Position numbers and translations under genes: made by a program
The notes under the pieces: model-generated
What the model was told of the DNA's origin: nothing
Databases searched by the model: none
What the model saw: only the letters and a program-made list of their open reading frames with translations
Origin: Waltergamsia citrina
Taxonomy: Eukaryota; Ascomycota; Sordariomycetes; Hypocreales; Bionectriaceae
Direction of reading: 5' to 3'
DNA: 64,000 nt
NCBI GenBank assembly: GCA_022814615.1
Contig: JAKLNE010000072.1
Span: forward strand, 62,001 to 126,000
Shown here: piece after piece, positions 1 to 9,968 of the stretch
Layout: the number at the start of each line of letters is the position of its first letter
Numbering within the stretch: the first letter of the stretch is position 1

Positions 1-600
1 GCCTCGTTGTTAGCGAGCTCGCGCGTCATTAATGAGCGCACCAACTTACCGAATTGGGGGCAGCCCTATACCCCGTTAGGTTAGGTGATTATCGACTTTA
101 CTAGACGTATGCTTTTTTTTCTGAGTCTGTTGCTAATCTAGATGTGTTTGGGTATTCGATTCGAAGGGGCACAGCACGTTGGCGTCATCAATCCTTGGAC
201 AAGTCATACAGCAATGGAGCCATAGTCATGGGCTGAAGCCGTTGCTATTCACCATTACCTCGTAGTCAAACCCAAGTAAGATGCCGTGAATTCAAGTGAC
301 CCTCGGCCATCGCTACTTCTAGGGTCCTTTTGGGGGGTTGCGTCTGCGCTCTCGCTGACAACCCTAGGGAGGTGGCTGTGTTTATAAATATCAAACCTCA
401 GGCTCAGCGTTATCTAATGTTCATCCTCGAATCCTTCGCTCATGCTTGAATGCCTTTTCCTATCTAGATATAGTTCTTTTGTTTCATCATCGGGAGTACT
501 TAGCTGCACTTTCCCTCTAGCCCCCATCTGCCTCCGAACTGGGCTTCCAAGATTTCTCTTCCGGCCTTAAGAATCCGAACATAGAAATCAAACATCCACG
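1..600 (+). promoter_or_regulatory. Upstream region of the RTA1-like gene
   Basis: No gene is seen in these 600 bases. A TATA-like stretch (TTTATAAATA at 381-390) lies about 210 bases before the start codon of the RTA1-like gene. It is followed by a pyrimidine-rich stretch (about 450-490), a common look for a fungal core promoter. The actual transcription start is not known. Confidence 0.3.
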
Positions 601-1729
601 ATGTCGTCCGACGAGAACTTTAGGCCGAATTATAACACCTGTGATGAGGTGTCCGCTAAGTGTCCGGTTGAGGCCACCCTCTACCAAGATTACCTCTCGA
701 TCCCCGCCAACGCTATCTTCGGCATCTGCTTCGCCGCCTGCTTCATCGTTACAGTCTTCTTCGGCCTCCGGGGCCGCATGTGGTCCTTTACTATCTGGAT
801 GGGCATCGGCGTAGGCTTCGAAGTGATTGGCTACGTGGCTCGTATCCGCGAAAACAAGAATCCTTGGTCTATCAATACCTTCATTGTCGAATATTGCACC
901 CTCTTGCTGGCCCCTACCTTGATCGCAGCCGCCATATCCATCACCTTCAAACATCTCGTTCTATACTACGGCCCCAAATGGTCAGTTTTCCGCCCGTCGC
1001 TCTACCCTTGGATCTTTGTGGGTACCGACTTCCTTTCCATCTTCATTCAGATCATTGGAGCTGGCGCCACCTCCGTGGCCACTACTGGCAGCAGCGACAA
1101 CGAGACCATAGCCAAGCTAGGAGAGGGCCTTGTCATGGGCGGTGTGGCCTTCCAGGTCGCCAATATGCTTGTTTGTAGTTTTCTCATGCTTCTTTATGCC
1201 AAACGCCGCAGGAACGCCCTCCGATCCGGCTACCAGCAGACATCCCAAGAGAGCGTGCTGCATGACCCCGGTGTGAGCCAAGCGTACAACAACGGGTATG
1301 GCGGCTACCCGCAGCAGCCTCCTGCTTATGATAGTGGTTATGGCGCACCCCAGGCGCCTATGCAATTTGGGAAGGGTGCCAACTTCGAAAAGGAGACCAA
1401 GCGAGCCAAGATTTTCGTCTGGGCCCTTATGGTAGCCTACCCTGCTATCATCATCCGATGCTGCTACCGGTTAGTCTCTTTTCTCTCTCTGTATCTCTTG
1501 AAATGTGAAAGAATAAGACTAACTAACTCGTGTCTTCTGTAGTCTCGCTGAGAACGTGAAAGATATTCGACTGGACGTTCTCAAGAACCAACCTCTCTTC
1601 CACGTCTTTGACAGCACCATGATCCTGATTTGCGTCGCGTTGATGACAGTCTTCCATCCATTCAACTTCTTCCCCGCTCTCAAGCCTCGTAATGGTAGGG
1701 GACAATACCAAGACTACCCTATGTCATAA
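601..1729 (+). CDS. RTA1-like multi-pass membrane protein (lipid-translocating exporter family)
   Basis: Two exons, 601-1469 and 1543-1729, give 351 residues. The intron has GTTAGT donor, CTAAC branch site and TAG acceptor. The protein has about seven hydrophobic segments spread over the whole length and the family-like stretch FEVIGYVAR near residue 80. A hydrophilic Gly/Tyr/Pro/Gln-rich loop sits at about 210-265 before the last two membrane spans. The second exon supplies the final span (FDSTMILICVALMTVFHPF). Family knowledge: RTA1/RSB1-type proteins are fungal membrane proteins linked to resistance to 7-aminocholesterol or to sphingoid-base export. The length fits. The substrate cannot be read from the sequence. 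The start is the first in-frame ATG. Confidence 0.85.
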
Positions 1730-2273
1730 ACGAGAGCTGAAGAAGGTGTTGATTTCTCTAAGGCGCTTTCGCTCGGGTTGTAAAGATAGCAGGCGTTTAA
1801 GACAAATGGCATATTAAGATAAATTCTATCTCTTTTTTTATCCTTTTAGATGCGCAGCCTATGACTTGCAAATAGAACACGGAGGGTCCTAATCCTATTT
1901 GCTTAGCGTCTTAACATCCCTTATAACTTGTAATCCTAGCCATCTCGCGTTGCTCACGCAGGGGATTCTGGCAATCTTGCTTTGAAGTGGCGAAAGTAAC
2001 TAGCTTTGGCGATTCTCTAAGCATGCTCTACCTGGAGAGGATAAGTATCGCTAAATTGCCGTACAATCACCGAAGCTCTAGGATAGAATTGAATACGTGT
2101 AACCTTTCGCTAGCTTATCAACAAGAGCAGGCTCTCCCTCGTTAGGTCTCTCTGACATACGGCGACCAGCGACCATTGCGGAATATTATTCAGCTGCGAG
2201 TATTTTGATTTACTATGTAGCAGTTGCAGGCGTCGCGCTTCCAGACATTAGGATCCCTGATGCTGAAAACGTA
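1730..2273. other. Intergenic, no gene seen
   Basis: Spacer between the RTA1-like gene and the convergent small gene at 2274-2693. It is AT-rich and should hold both 3' untranslated regions. No repeat, RNA gene or coding pattern was recognised. Confidence 0.5.
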
Positions 2274-2693
2274 TCACTTCTCGTAGCTCATCCCTTTCTT
2301 CCACCAGCGAAGTAAGCCTCTTGTTTCCATGTGTTGTGCAAATTCTGCTGTGCTTTCTGTTTCTTGGAAGCCTGTCGCTTCTATGGCCTCTCCTTGGGAA
2401 GATTTGGCCTGGGCTGCCTCGTTCTGGCGCTCAATCCTCGGCCCCGGACGCGCAACACACTGGTAGTCTTTGTAGCGGAGAGCCTGCATCACGGAAACCC
2501 AGTCTTCGAGCCCTGCTGCATCGCGCGATTCACTATAGAAGATTCCCGGCGAGCCACCGCTGCGGACAAGTACCCAGTCGACATGATGCTGTTTAGCGGC
2601 TCGACGCAGCTTTTGTAGCTTCTTGCGCGAAGTGACGTGATGCGTGCGAATCAGGCAGTTGAATATGCTCTTTGGCATGTAGAGTGAATCCAC
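2274..2693 (-). CDS. Small conserved-looking hypothetical protein
   Basis: A single open frame of 139 residues. The middle (about 20-85) is basic and then compact, with the phrases KLQKLRRAAKQHHVDWVLVR and LRYKDYQCVARPG, and looks like a folded domain. The C-terminal third is charged and low in complexity. The coding-like composition and the dense KLRR...DWVLVRSGG...VQAL(R)YKD pattern suggest a real gene, but I cannot name the family. An internal methionine at residue 6 is an alternative start. It is convergent with the RTA1-like gene. No signal peptide or membrane segment is seen. Confidence 0.55.
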   Translation of the reverse strand: MDSLYMPKSIFNCLIRTHHVTSRKKLQKLRRAAKQHHVDWVLVRSGGSPGIFYSESRDAAGLEDWVSVMQALRYKDYQCVARPGPRIERQNEAAQAKSSQGEAIEATGFQETESTAEFAQHMETRGLLRWWKKGMSYEK

Positions 2694-3514
2694 TTGTCGT
2701 AACTGCTAATGAAGTTTCCCAATCGCGCAAAATAGCGAGATGTATTAATAAAAAAACAATGATATGTATGAATGGTTATGAGGATGAGAGGGAAGAGGCA
2801 ATCATGCACAAGTGAACGCGCTGTGGGTGCTGGAATTATGGGCCATTGACGCGGATGTTCAGTACAGACCGGGGCAGGCAAGCTTTGCACGTACCTAGCA
2901 ACCAGTTCGTTCATCAGGACAACGCTCAGCACTCATACGGGCACAATTGTACTCGTACAGTATCTACCAGTACCTATGTGCAAGCGCTGCCTACTAGGAT
3001 GACAAAAGCCAATCTGATTAATACACAGATTCTTAATTAGTATATTAGTAGTATTAAGGAGCAACCTTCTTGTGGAGGATTATTTTGGCATTCACCAAGG
3101 ACTTCAACGCCTCCCTGTCAGGATGGCATCCGGAGAGATAAATGTACTGGATACTTCGCCTTATGTCAGCGCTTGATTGAGGGCAGAGCTCAACAATCAC
3201 TGGCCATTCCTGCCCCCTAACACTCGTGGTCAGCATTTAGTGCTCTGTGTTTGTGTCCCTCAAAACCTTACCAAAGCTACGTAATCCCCGAAGATTGCAA
3301 ATACTTAACCACTTAATGGGGTGAAGGTGAATCCCCGATACGGTCATTCTCATCTTTTCCCTTACCATCGCGGGATCGCCAAGTCTAGAGCCCACGCCAG
3401 GCTCATGGCGGGCACCTTTTCATTCTAATCTACTCCAATTGACATCGAACCTGGTCCAAATTCAGCTGTAAGCTTGCATCGAAACTCACGACTCTTCTGC
3501 CCTCACTACAAACG
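2694..3514. other. Intergenic, no convincing gene
   Basis: Divergent spacer between the small minus-strand gene and the paraoxonase-like gene. A 60-codon minus-strand frame at 3054-3236 has no recognisable motif and is left out. Nothing else was identified. Confidence 0.4.
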
Positions 3515-4827
3515 ATGGCGTGGCGCTCCTATGTGGTATGTCAGCATCTCGCGACCGCAGACGTAGATTCCCAGTGTTAGGGTTAGGGTTAGCTTGACAT
3601 TGACACTATTCATCTCAGACCCTGGCTTTGCTGGCCGCCTTCGCCCCGTTTCTCTACGACACCTTCCGGTCTCTGAGACTGCTTGTTGTGAACAAGCCAG
3701 CCAGCCTCCCAAGCATTAACAATTTAGGATCCAGCACAATAGTCTTCGAGAACTATTTGCGAAATTGTGAAGATGTGGTCCTCGATACCTCACAAGGGTT
3801 CGCCCTGATAAGTTGCTCTAAGGGAAGAGACAAATGGAATACTGTTATGGTGAGCACCCAGATACTCTAAGCTTCGAGCTGTCGCTGATGCTAAGATACT
3901 TATGACTAGGGCAACTTTGTGGACCCATCTGAGCACGGCTCTATCTATATCTACCGATATGCAGATGCCCCTGATGACCTACCAACGTTACTTCCCATGG
4001 ATGGCTTTGATGCCGCCTTCCACCCGATAGGGCTATCATATCACGCCGATTCAAAGACAGTTGCGGTCACTAACCATGGGGGCCATGACGCTACCATTGA
4101 ATTGTTTGATATCGACCTCGTTAATGGTCGGCTTAAGTACCGCAAAAGCCTGTCGGATGAAGACAATCTCCGGACGCCAAATTCCATTACCTTCATCAAT
4201 GCCACTCACATGTATGTCACCAACACTCACCACCTACGAGTACGCTCTACCCCGGTGACCATCCTCGACCAGCTCTACCTCTGGTTATCGAAGTTAGAGC
4301 TGCGACTTGGAGCGCCCACCGGCTCTTTGTCTCTTGTGGATTGCTCCACTGGGGCAACTAAGAAAGTATTTGGCCTTGGATTTGCTAATGGGGTGGAGCT
4401 TTATGATAACGGACGCAAGCTCGCGGTTGCTTCATCTATTAAAGCCTCCGTGTACCTCTACGATATCTCCAATGATCATTCAAAGCCTACTTACCTCAAA
4501 CGCATTACAACGCCCTTTTTCCCGGATAACCTGGGAACGGACAACCGTGGTTATCTGTTCGTTGCTGGTCATCCCGTACCGGCCGCTCTCAGCAGAATGG
4601 TGTATGAGAATTGGCTTTGCCATGTTGGCTCTGAGCCTCGAGACGAGTGTTATCACGCTCCTAGCTGGGTTTCCGAGATCGATCCTAGAGAAGAGAAACC
4701 GGCTTTGCAAAGTCTCTATGTGGGAGACTCCTATCCATCTTCCGCCGGAGTCGCTTACGACGCGGATAGAAATTTCCTAATCATAGTAGGGCTCTATGCG
4801 GATGGCCTTCTAGTTGGGAGAAAGTAG
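3515..4827 (+). CDS. Paraoxonase/arylesterase-like calcium-dependent esterase (six-bladed propeller family)
   Basis: Three exons (3515-3535, 3619-3849, 3910-4827) join in phase to give 389 residues. Exon 1 codes only MAWRSYV. Residues 8-30 form a hydrophobic N-terminal helix typical of paraoxonases, which keep an uncleaved signal anchor. Family-like features are FHPIGLSYH, the propeller phrases VTNHGGHDATIELFDID and TPNSITF, the GFANGVELYDNGRKLAVA segment, and FPDNLGTDNRGYLFVAGHP. The Asn and Asp residues in these phrases are likely calcium ligands. Family knowledge: these enzymes hydrolyse lactones and aryl esters. The natural substrate here is unknown. The ATG at 3515 gives the only start that supplies the membrane helix. 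Confidence 0.8.
3577..3592 (+). repeat. Short interstitial telomere-type repeat in an intron
   Basis: TTAGGGTTAGGGTTAG, about 2.7 copies of the usual filamentous-fungal telomere unit, lies inside the first intron (3536-3618) of the paraoxonase-like gene. A run this short may be chance. Confidence 0.7.
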
Positions 4828-5678
4828 CGTTTCTAGACTCATGCTTTAAGAATTGTAGCTGTTGGCAATGTCGCGGAAGTTAAAGTGTTATTGTATCCTT
4901 TAAGACGTAGCTTTGCACTTACTCTAGTATTTGAGGCACAATTAAATATCTAGCGCGCGCCTTTCGATTGATAGACTTAAACAGGTGATATTGTTCAACT
5001 TTAAAATGATGTTGGAAAGAATTATCCAAGTCAGTCTCTTATAGTTTAGCACTTATCTTCCTGAATAATATCTCTGAAGCCTTAGAACTCTGTAGAAGTA
5101 GGTCGTGGGAGGAAGTCAGAAAGTAGCAAATAAGATAACGAGCTTATAAGACCTCGACTCTTTCGCTCCAATATTAAATCTATTCTAAAAGCCTTTACTT
5201 AATAAAATTTTCCAGCTCTCTAGCCTAATAAGGACTATTTTTCTTTTTATAACTTCCGAAGTCCCTTGCATATCCGCCCAAGATATTGATGGTAGTCATG
5301 TCCTTGCTACGATTGCTGCTGAACTGCACGATCTCACACTAATAACAGGACCCAGCTCTCTGTTACTGTCCTAGAAACCGCCACTTACGAACATCTCGCA
5401 ATGTTACTCATACTCACCAAGTATACTACCGACTTATACGTTCTCATATTAATAATAAAACCCGATCCGCTACTGCTACTTATAATGTTATTCCTTACAG
5501 GGAACTCACGATACCATGAATGGCCTCGTTATTTCGGGGAGTACAACTATTCGCACGATAGACTTTTTCCTACCTGGACTATAGGTCTAGATTACTGTGA
5601 GGATCCCGTGTTAGCCTTAGATTGCCCGCAAAGGGGAAGTACCGGCCGGTACGATTAACTGTGCCTCTATATTCATAG

Positions 5679-5833
5679 CTTTCATAGCCCCAGGCTAAAT
5701 GAAAGCCTGGGTGAAGCCGGCCGTGATGCTAATTAGCAGGCATCACAGCTAGTCTTTGGAGTCTTTACCGAACGCAAGAACGGTCACGGGCCGCCCTTCG
5801 CTTAGGCGGCCCAGGGCCTTTTTGCGTTTGGGT
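5679..5833. other. Cluster of strong inverted repeats (possible structured RNA or element end)
   Basis: Several perfect stems follow each other. CTTTCAT 5679-5685 pairs with ATGAAAG 5699-5705. The competing CCCAGGCT 5689-5696 pairs with AGCCTGGG 5704-5711. GTGATGC 5723-5729 pairs with GCATCAC 5740-5746. GGGCCGCC 5788-5795 pairs with GGCGGCCC 5805-5812. The last is enclosed by an outer stem, ACC-GAACGCAA 5767-5777 with TTGCGTTTGGGT 5822-5833. The first two stems overlap and exclude each other. No known RNA family was recognised. It sits in AT-rich spacer, which makes the GC-rich stems stand out. Confidence 0.45.
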
Positions 5834-6053
5834 AATTAGCAAGACTATCCATGATACGGGTTGGCAAACATTGTGAAAGGTGAATTCCGCGACGCCATAT
5901 GTGCGCCTCGAGGACCTACAGTACACTTTCTCGCTAGCCTTTATTTAGCCAGCAGCTATGAACAACCACGGTGGACAAGAGACTAATCTTTAGATCAAGC
6001 GAATAAATTAAGCAAAGCTATATAGTTACAAAATTAACAAGAAAACCAAGCAG

Positions 6054-6141
6054 GTGCTACTGCTACTATTGCTGCTCCTCCTGCTTCTGCTGTGGCTGCT
6101 CCTTCTGCTCCTCCTCCTGCTTCTGCTGCTGCTGCTGCTGC
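6054..6141. repeat. Degenerate CTG/CTC trinucleotide repeat
   Basis: An imperfect run of CTG, CTC and CTT triplets just past the stop codon of the zinc-knuckle gene, so probably in its 3' untranslated region (read as CAG/GAG on the minus strand). Confidence 0.8.
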
Positions 6142-6143
6142 TT

Positions 6144-6742
6144 CTACTCCCTGGGCAGCGGGGCCCGGGTCTCCGGGGTCGGCGCCGGGGAGGAGGAAAG
6201 AGTCTTTATCCGGTCAAGGGCCAAAGTCAGCCCCTGGCCAGGGGCGAGCGGTAGGGCATGGGGCGATGGCGGTGGCGGGAGCGGGAGCGGGAGCGGGAGC
6301 GGGAGCGGGGGCAGGGCCGGGGCGTCACTGCTCTGCTGCTCTGCTGCTGCCACTGTAATGATGCTTGTTAGCATCTATAGCAATACATAAATTCGAGAAG
6401 TGCTAACCTGGGCGGCGAGAGGGCGGGCCGACAGCCTGCCGCCGCTGCTGCCTTCGCTGCTGGCGGGACAGCCCACCATTCGCGCCACGAGGCGCCGGAC
6501 ACCTTGCTGCCACATGACCATGGCGGCCACACTATAGATCGATTAACAAGAGTACTACAGAAAGGAAAGGGGCATTTGCTTACATTCCAGCAGCGAATTT
6601 GCTGCTGCTGCCGCTGCTGAGCTGGCTGCTGCCGCTGCTGAGCTGGCTGCTGCTGCTGCAGCCCTGCCATAAAGGCAGCGATCTGGTGCTGGTTAAGGCC
6701 AGCGAGTGCGCGGACGAAGTCCGGGGTATATTGGTTTTCCAT
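6144..6742 (-). CDS. Small CCHC zinc-knuckle protein
   Basis: Three exons on the minus strand: 6742-6584, 6531-6408, 6352-6144. They join in phase to 163 residues. Splicing creates IRCWN/CGRHGHVAARC, a perfect C-x2-C-x4-H-x4-C zinc knuckle (about residues 51-64) whose second cysteine is the first codon of exon 2. This strongly supports the model. Intron 1 is GTAAGC...TAG. Intron 2 is GTTAGC...GCTAAC...TACAG. N-terminal to the knuckle is a helical segment (TPDFVRALAGLNQHQIAAFM) and a Gln/Ala-rich stretch. After it comes an Arg/Gln-rich stretch and a Pro-Leu repeat made by a GGGAGC hexamer run. Zinc knuckles bind single-stranded nucleic acid and occur in RNA-binding proteins and in retrotransposon Gag. 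The short length and Gag-like order (helical part, then basic knuckle) leave both origins open. Confidence 0.65.
6277..6306. repeat. GGGAGC hexanucleotide repeat, five copies
   Basis: Five perfect tandem GGGAGC units inside exon 3 of the zinc-knuckle gene. Read on the minus strand they code the PLPLPL tract. Confidence 0.85.
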
Positions 6743-7858
6743 CTATGAATTTGTCAGTACTGTGAAGATGGAAATGGGATGCAAGGTAATGCGAGGACAG
6801 CACAAAGAAAGGGGGAGGCACTCACTTAGACGGTGATGATGATGGTGATGGCAAGGGAGAGGTCAATAGATATGGCACAGAAGGACATGAAAAAAATCCA
6901 TCAAGCATCAAGGCCCACGGTTATCTCTGCCTCAGGTCAATTCACTCAGGCAATCATTTCTTATCATTTACCTACGCCGTTATTATGGAAGGAGCACCTA
7001 CACTACAACTTACAGCGGACGGAGGAAGGAGCACACGATCATTCTGCCTGAGGTGTGTGGCCTCATATCATCCGGACAATCTCCTGTTATGGTATATGTA
7101 TGTAGCTACTAATAGTACTATGGAAGGAGCAATCGTACTGCCACTTATACGGGGTAGAGGAAGAAACGCTTACACTACTACCTACACCGAATGTAGGAAG
7201 GAGTACCTACTCACCGACTTACCTTCTATTTGCGTCGTACGCAACCGCCTTGACCGATAGGTAGGGACTCGTGCTCTTTGGAGCATTATCTGCAACCGAA
7301 AATACGGCAAAAAACAGTTTCTTGAGGAAATTAGGCCAACTCTATCTGGAATTTCCGAGCGCCTGCAGCGTTAAGTATTAAGTGAGTCTATCTTTTGAGG
7401 TTGCAGCAATGGATGCGGTTCGCTAACAAGTGATCAATTGTCGCAGCTTAATTTCGGCGTGTCAGCGATGGTTTGAGAGACAGTCTGGAAAAGAATGTTT
7501 TTGACTAGTAAATAATAAGCTGTAAGCACATTCAAGCCGTCTCTTACACTGTTTTGTGTGTGCTGAGGTCATTGAGATTGTAACGGTAGGAAAAATCAAT
7601 TCATTCTTACGGGATCTTCAATCTATTCAGCAATCAATAAGCAATGCTAGTAGCCCAAAAACTTTGTGGAAATGCTGCGGAGCATTAGTCTTCATTAAGG
7701 ACGTTGAGTCGACCAGGTTGTTGGAAGCGCCTCCCCCTTCTTACGGACGCTTTCACTACAAACATTCATGCCTGCTATGCTCAGCCAAAATCAATCCAGT
7801 GCAAGCGAAGTATGAATCTTTGACAATTCGATAGATTGCCGACGTGTCTCCTCTATCA
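6743..7858. other. Intergenic, scattered GGAAGGAGCA-like repeats
   Basis: No convincing gene. Between about 6985 and 7215 the motif ATGGAAGGAGCA or GGAAGGAG recurs four times at uneven spacing with CTACACTAC-like flanks, suggesting a decayed direct repeat. A 92-codon plus-strand frame at 7556-7834, convergent with the AlkB-like gene, has no recognisable motif. Confidence 0.4.
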
Positions 7859-8620
7859 TCATATCGCTAACGACTCTTCCTCTATTGTCTCGTCTGGCCT
7901 TGGCTTTTGATCATTCTTCCAACGATATTCTCTTTCAACTCCTTGCCGTTGCATGGCAGTATCACAGAGCACCTCATTGCCGCATTCGCACACAGCCGGC
8001 TCCCGTAACCATCGATACGTGATACTCCAACGCCCCCGCCTCGGTCTGACTGTACCATCATGCAGCGTGTCGGTCTTGCGTTTTCTGATACCGTGTGTCC
8101 AGTGTAGCCTTGATTCTCCTCTCATCTGCATCATACTTCTCGGCGGCAAGTCCACATCAACGGTCTTCTTTGTTGGGACCGAGCTATCCGAGTTTCTCTG
8201 AGGGATACCCTCACGGAACTGCATCATCACTGGGGAGCCGAGCGACAGCGCGTACAGCTGGTCAAATTTACTGTGCGTATCACTATGAGGGGGGATGCCC
8301 GCACCGGGCGGGTAGTGCTGAAGGCAAACTTGGTCGGGAGGTCTGGTCTCGGTCGTTGGTAGAAGCGGCACCAGCCAGTCGGGGAATGGTTTATACGGGA
8401 TATTCTTGTCGATAGCAAAAGTCTTGTAGCAGAATGTGTAGCCCCAGTGAAGAGAGACTCGTCCTTTATTATCGGGCCAATCCAACGTGCGAAAGATATC
8501 GAGCAGTTTGGTTTCATCTGCTGGCGTTATGAAGTCCAGATGCATCCATATTCCGTCAGCTTCCACGGGTAGAAGTTCCATAGCGTGGCCCGCCGCGACC
8601 GCGCGAAGAAACAGTGGCAC
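7859..8620 (-). CDS. AlkB-like 2-oxoglutarate/Fe(II) dioxygenase
   Basis: A single exon, 253 residues. The full iron and co-substrate set is visible: H112-x-D114 in IPPHSDTH, the distal H176 in HWTHGI, and the AlkB-type R-x5-R pair R197/R203 in RWSITYR. The sequence QHYPPGAGIPPHSD matches the ALKBH8/ALKBH-type core. Family knowledge: such enzymes use oxygen and 2-oxoglutarate to oxidise alkyl groups on nucleic acid bases or, in some relatives, other substrates. No extra RNA-binding or methyltransferase domain is present. A second methionine at residue 14 (8581) could be the start. The C-terminal tail (about 205-253), with cysteines CECGNEVLC, may be a metal site or disordered. Confidence 0.85.
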   Translation of the reverse strand: MPLFLRAVAAGHAMELLPVEADGIWMHLDFITPADETKLLDIFRTLDWPDNKGRVSLHWGYTFCYKTFAIDKNIPYKPFPDWLVPLLPTTETRPPDQVCLQHYPPGAGIPPHSDTHSKFDQLYALSLGSPVMMQFREGIPQRNSDSSVPTKKTVDVDLPPRSMMQMRGESRLHWTHGIRKRKTDTLHDGTVRPRRGRWSITYRWLREPAVCECGNEVLCDTAMQRQGVEREYRWKNDQKPRPDETIEEESLAI

Positions 8621-9128
8621 CGGTAGTATTCGTTGTCGATATCGCGATATTTAGGTTCAACGTTGAGGCGAAAATCATGATACAGTCAGGCGACTCTTTT
8701 AGGGTAGCAACAGCGAGGGCGAGGTTCCACGTTGTGAAGGCAATATTTATTTAACCTATGACGTTTAAGCCAGCAGTCGCATGGACCACATTTACAGCCA
8801 AATTCACAAGTAACATGCAAGTATATATACAGACAAATAGGATCATTAATATGCAAGCGAGTGTACAGGCGAGTTAAATGGTCAATATGCAAGTAATGTA
8901 CGAACGAAGCAACACAAGTATGGTGGTCTCGCACAATGACCTTTCGCGTCGAGCAATTGCACGGGCAAAAAGATCCACAGTGAAGCCCCAGATATTTTCC
9001 TTACAAATTCAGGCTCCCGCAGCTACTAGAAAACAGCGCGCGCGCTTCTGCGGTGCGTCTAAGAAGAGCCAACAGTCAATCATTATGAATACGAGCTCTA
9101 TAACGAACAGGAGGTTATATATTTGGAA

Positions 9129-9199
<71 letters not shown>

Positions 9200-9968
9200 T
9201 TTTTTTTTTTTTTTTTTTTTTTTTTATTAAAAAAAAAAAAAAAATTCCAAGCGCACCCTCTCCGCAGTGCATTAATAGACACCTTGCGCCGCTTTCACTA
9301 CGCTAAAATTGCGTAGAGCGACAATGATCAAGTCAGTCTAATAAAGATTGGGTTGGGTAATCAGATTGGGGAACGGGGCTAGGAGAGATAAGACGACTTC
9401 TCTGATGTAATGTTCACTTGTCTCCACGGGATCGGCATTTCGCGACGCGAGATAAACGTTTGACTTAAAAGTCGGGCTCGGGCTCGGGCTCGGTGCTCGC
9501 ACATTAGGTCGGACCGGCTGGGCTAATACAGCTAATAAGGCCTCTCTTAACTGTTCCTGGTAGCGCCTGGTGCCGTAAGGAGCTAGCTCTGCCACGCGAA
9601 ATCAAGCGTAGCCGGCAGAGCCGCACTTTGACTCCTAAACAAAGTCATAGTAGCATAAGACACAGCACTATGAGATAGCGAATCGAAAGCAGGCATCCGT
9701 CGTCCCATGCAGCGCTCGTGCAGTGTCTAATAACATGTGGAGCTCTCTGGCAAAGCTACAGCCGCGTCTAACACTAACGCGGCCACTTAAACGCCTTCGG
9801 CCACCAATATAGGGCGTCATAGACTTTACTAGCCTCGCACTCGGACATGCAAAGATTCCGAAGGAGGGCATGAACACTGAAATAGAAGCCCATGTATATC
9901 TTCTTTAAAAGTCAGAGGTCTCGGTGGCTGGATATTCAACGGCATCGCAGACAGGTTCTCTTGCCGAT
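8621..9968. other. Intergenic; promoter side of the AlkB-like and ABC genes
   Basis: About 1.3 kb with a large simple repeat at 9133-9244. A GGGCTC hexamer run near 9475-9492 falls in an 85-codon minus-strand frame (9338-9595) without recognisable motif. No RNA gene was seen. Confidence 0.4.
9133..9244. repeat. Compound microsatellite: (TC)n, T-run, A-run
   Basis: About 32 TC dinucleotides (9133-9197) run into 27 T (9199-9225), ATT, then 16 A (9229-9244). The T- and A-runs could fold on themselves. Length is likely to vary between isolates and may be affected by assembly error. Confidence 0.9.

Larger units (their letters stand above)
4828..6143. other. AT-rich intergenic region, possibly decayed repeat DNA
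   Basis: About 1.3 kb with no convincing gene. From about 4,880 to 5,260 it is very AT-rich with many TA steps, as left by repeat-induced point mutation, but no element could be recognised. An 85-codon frame at 5401-5658 has odd composition and no motif. The right half holds the hairpin cluster at 5679-5833 and a CTG/CTC-type repeat at about 6054-6141. Confidence 0.4.

Noticed and set aside
5788..5823. Bacterial-style intrinsic terminator look (GC stem then T-run)
   Set aside because: The window is fungal nuclear DNA, where such terminators do not act; kept only as part of the hairpin cluster.
6054..6254. Plus-strand poly-leucine frame
   Set aside because: Product of a CTG/CTC repeat opposite the zinc-knuckle gene; no protein-like sequence.
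7556..7834. 92-codon plus-strand frame
   Set aside because: No motif and it lies in the 3' flank of the AlkB-like gene.
9338..9595. 85-codon minus-strand frame with Ser-Pro repeat
   Set aside because: No recognised motif; the repeat comes from a GGGCTC run; isolated in a spacer.
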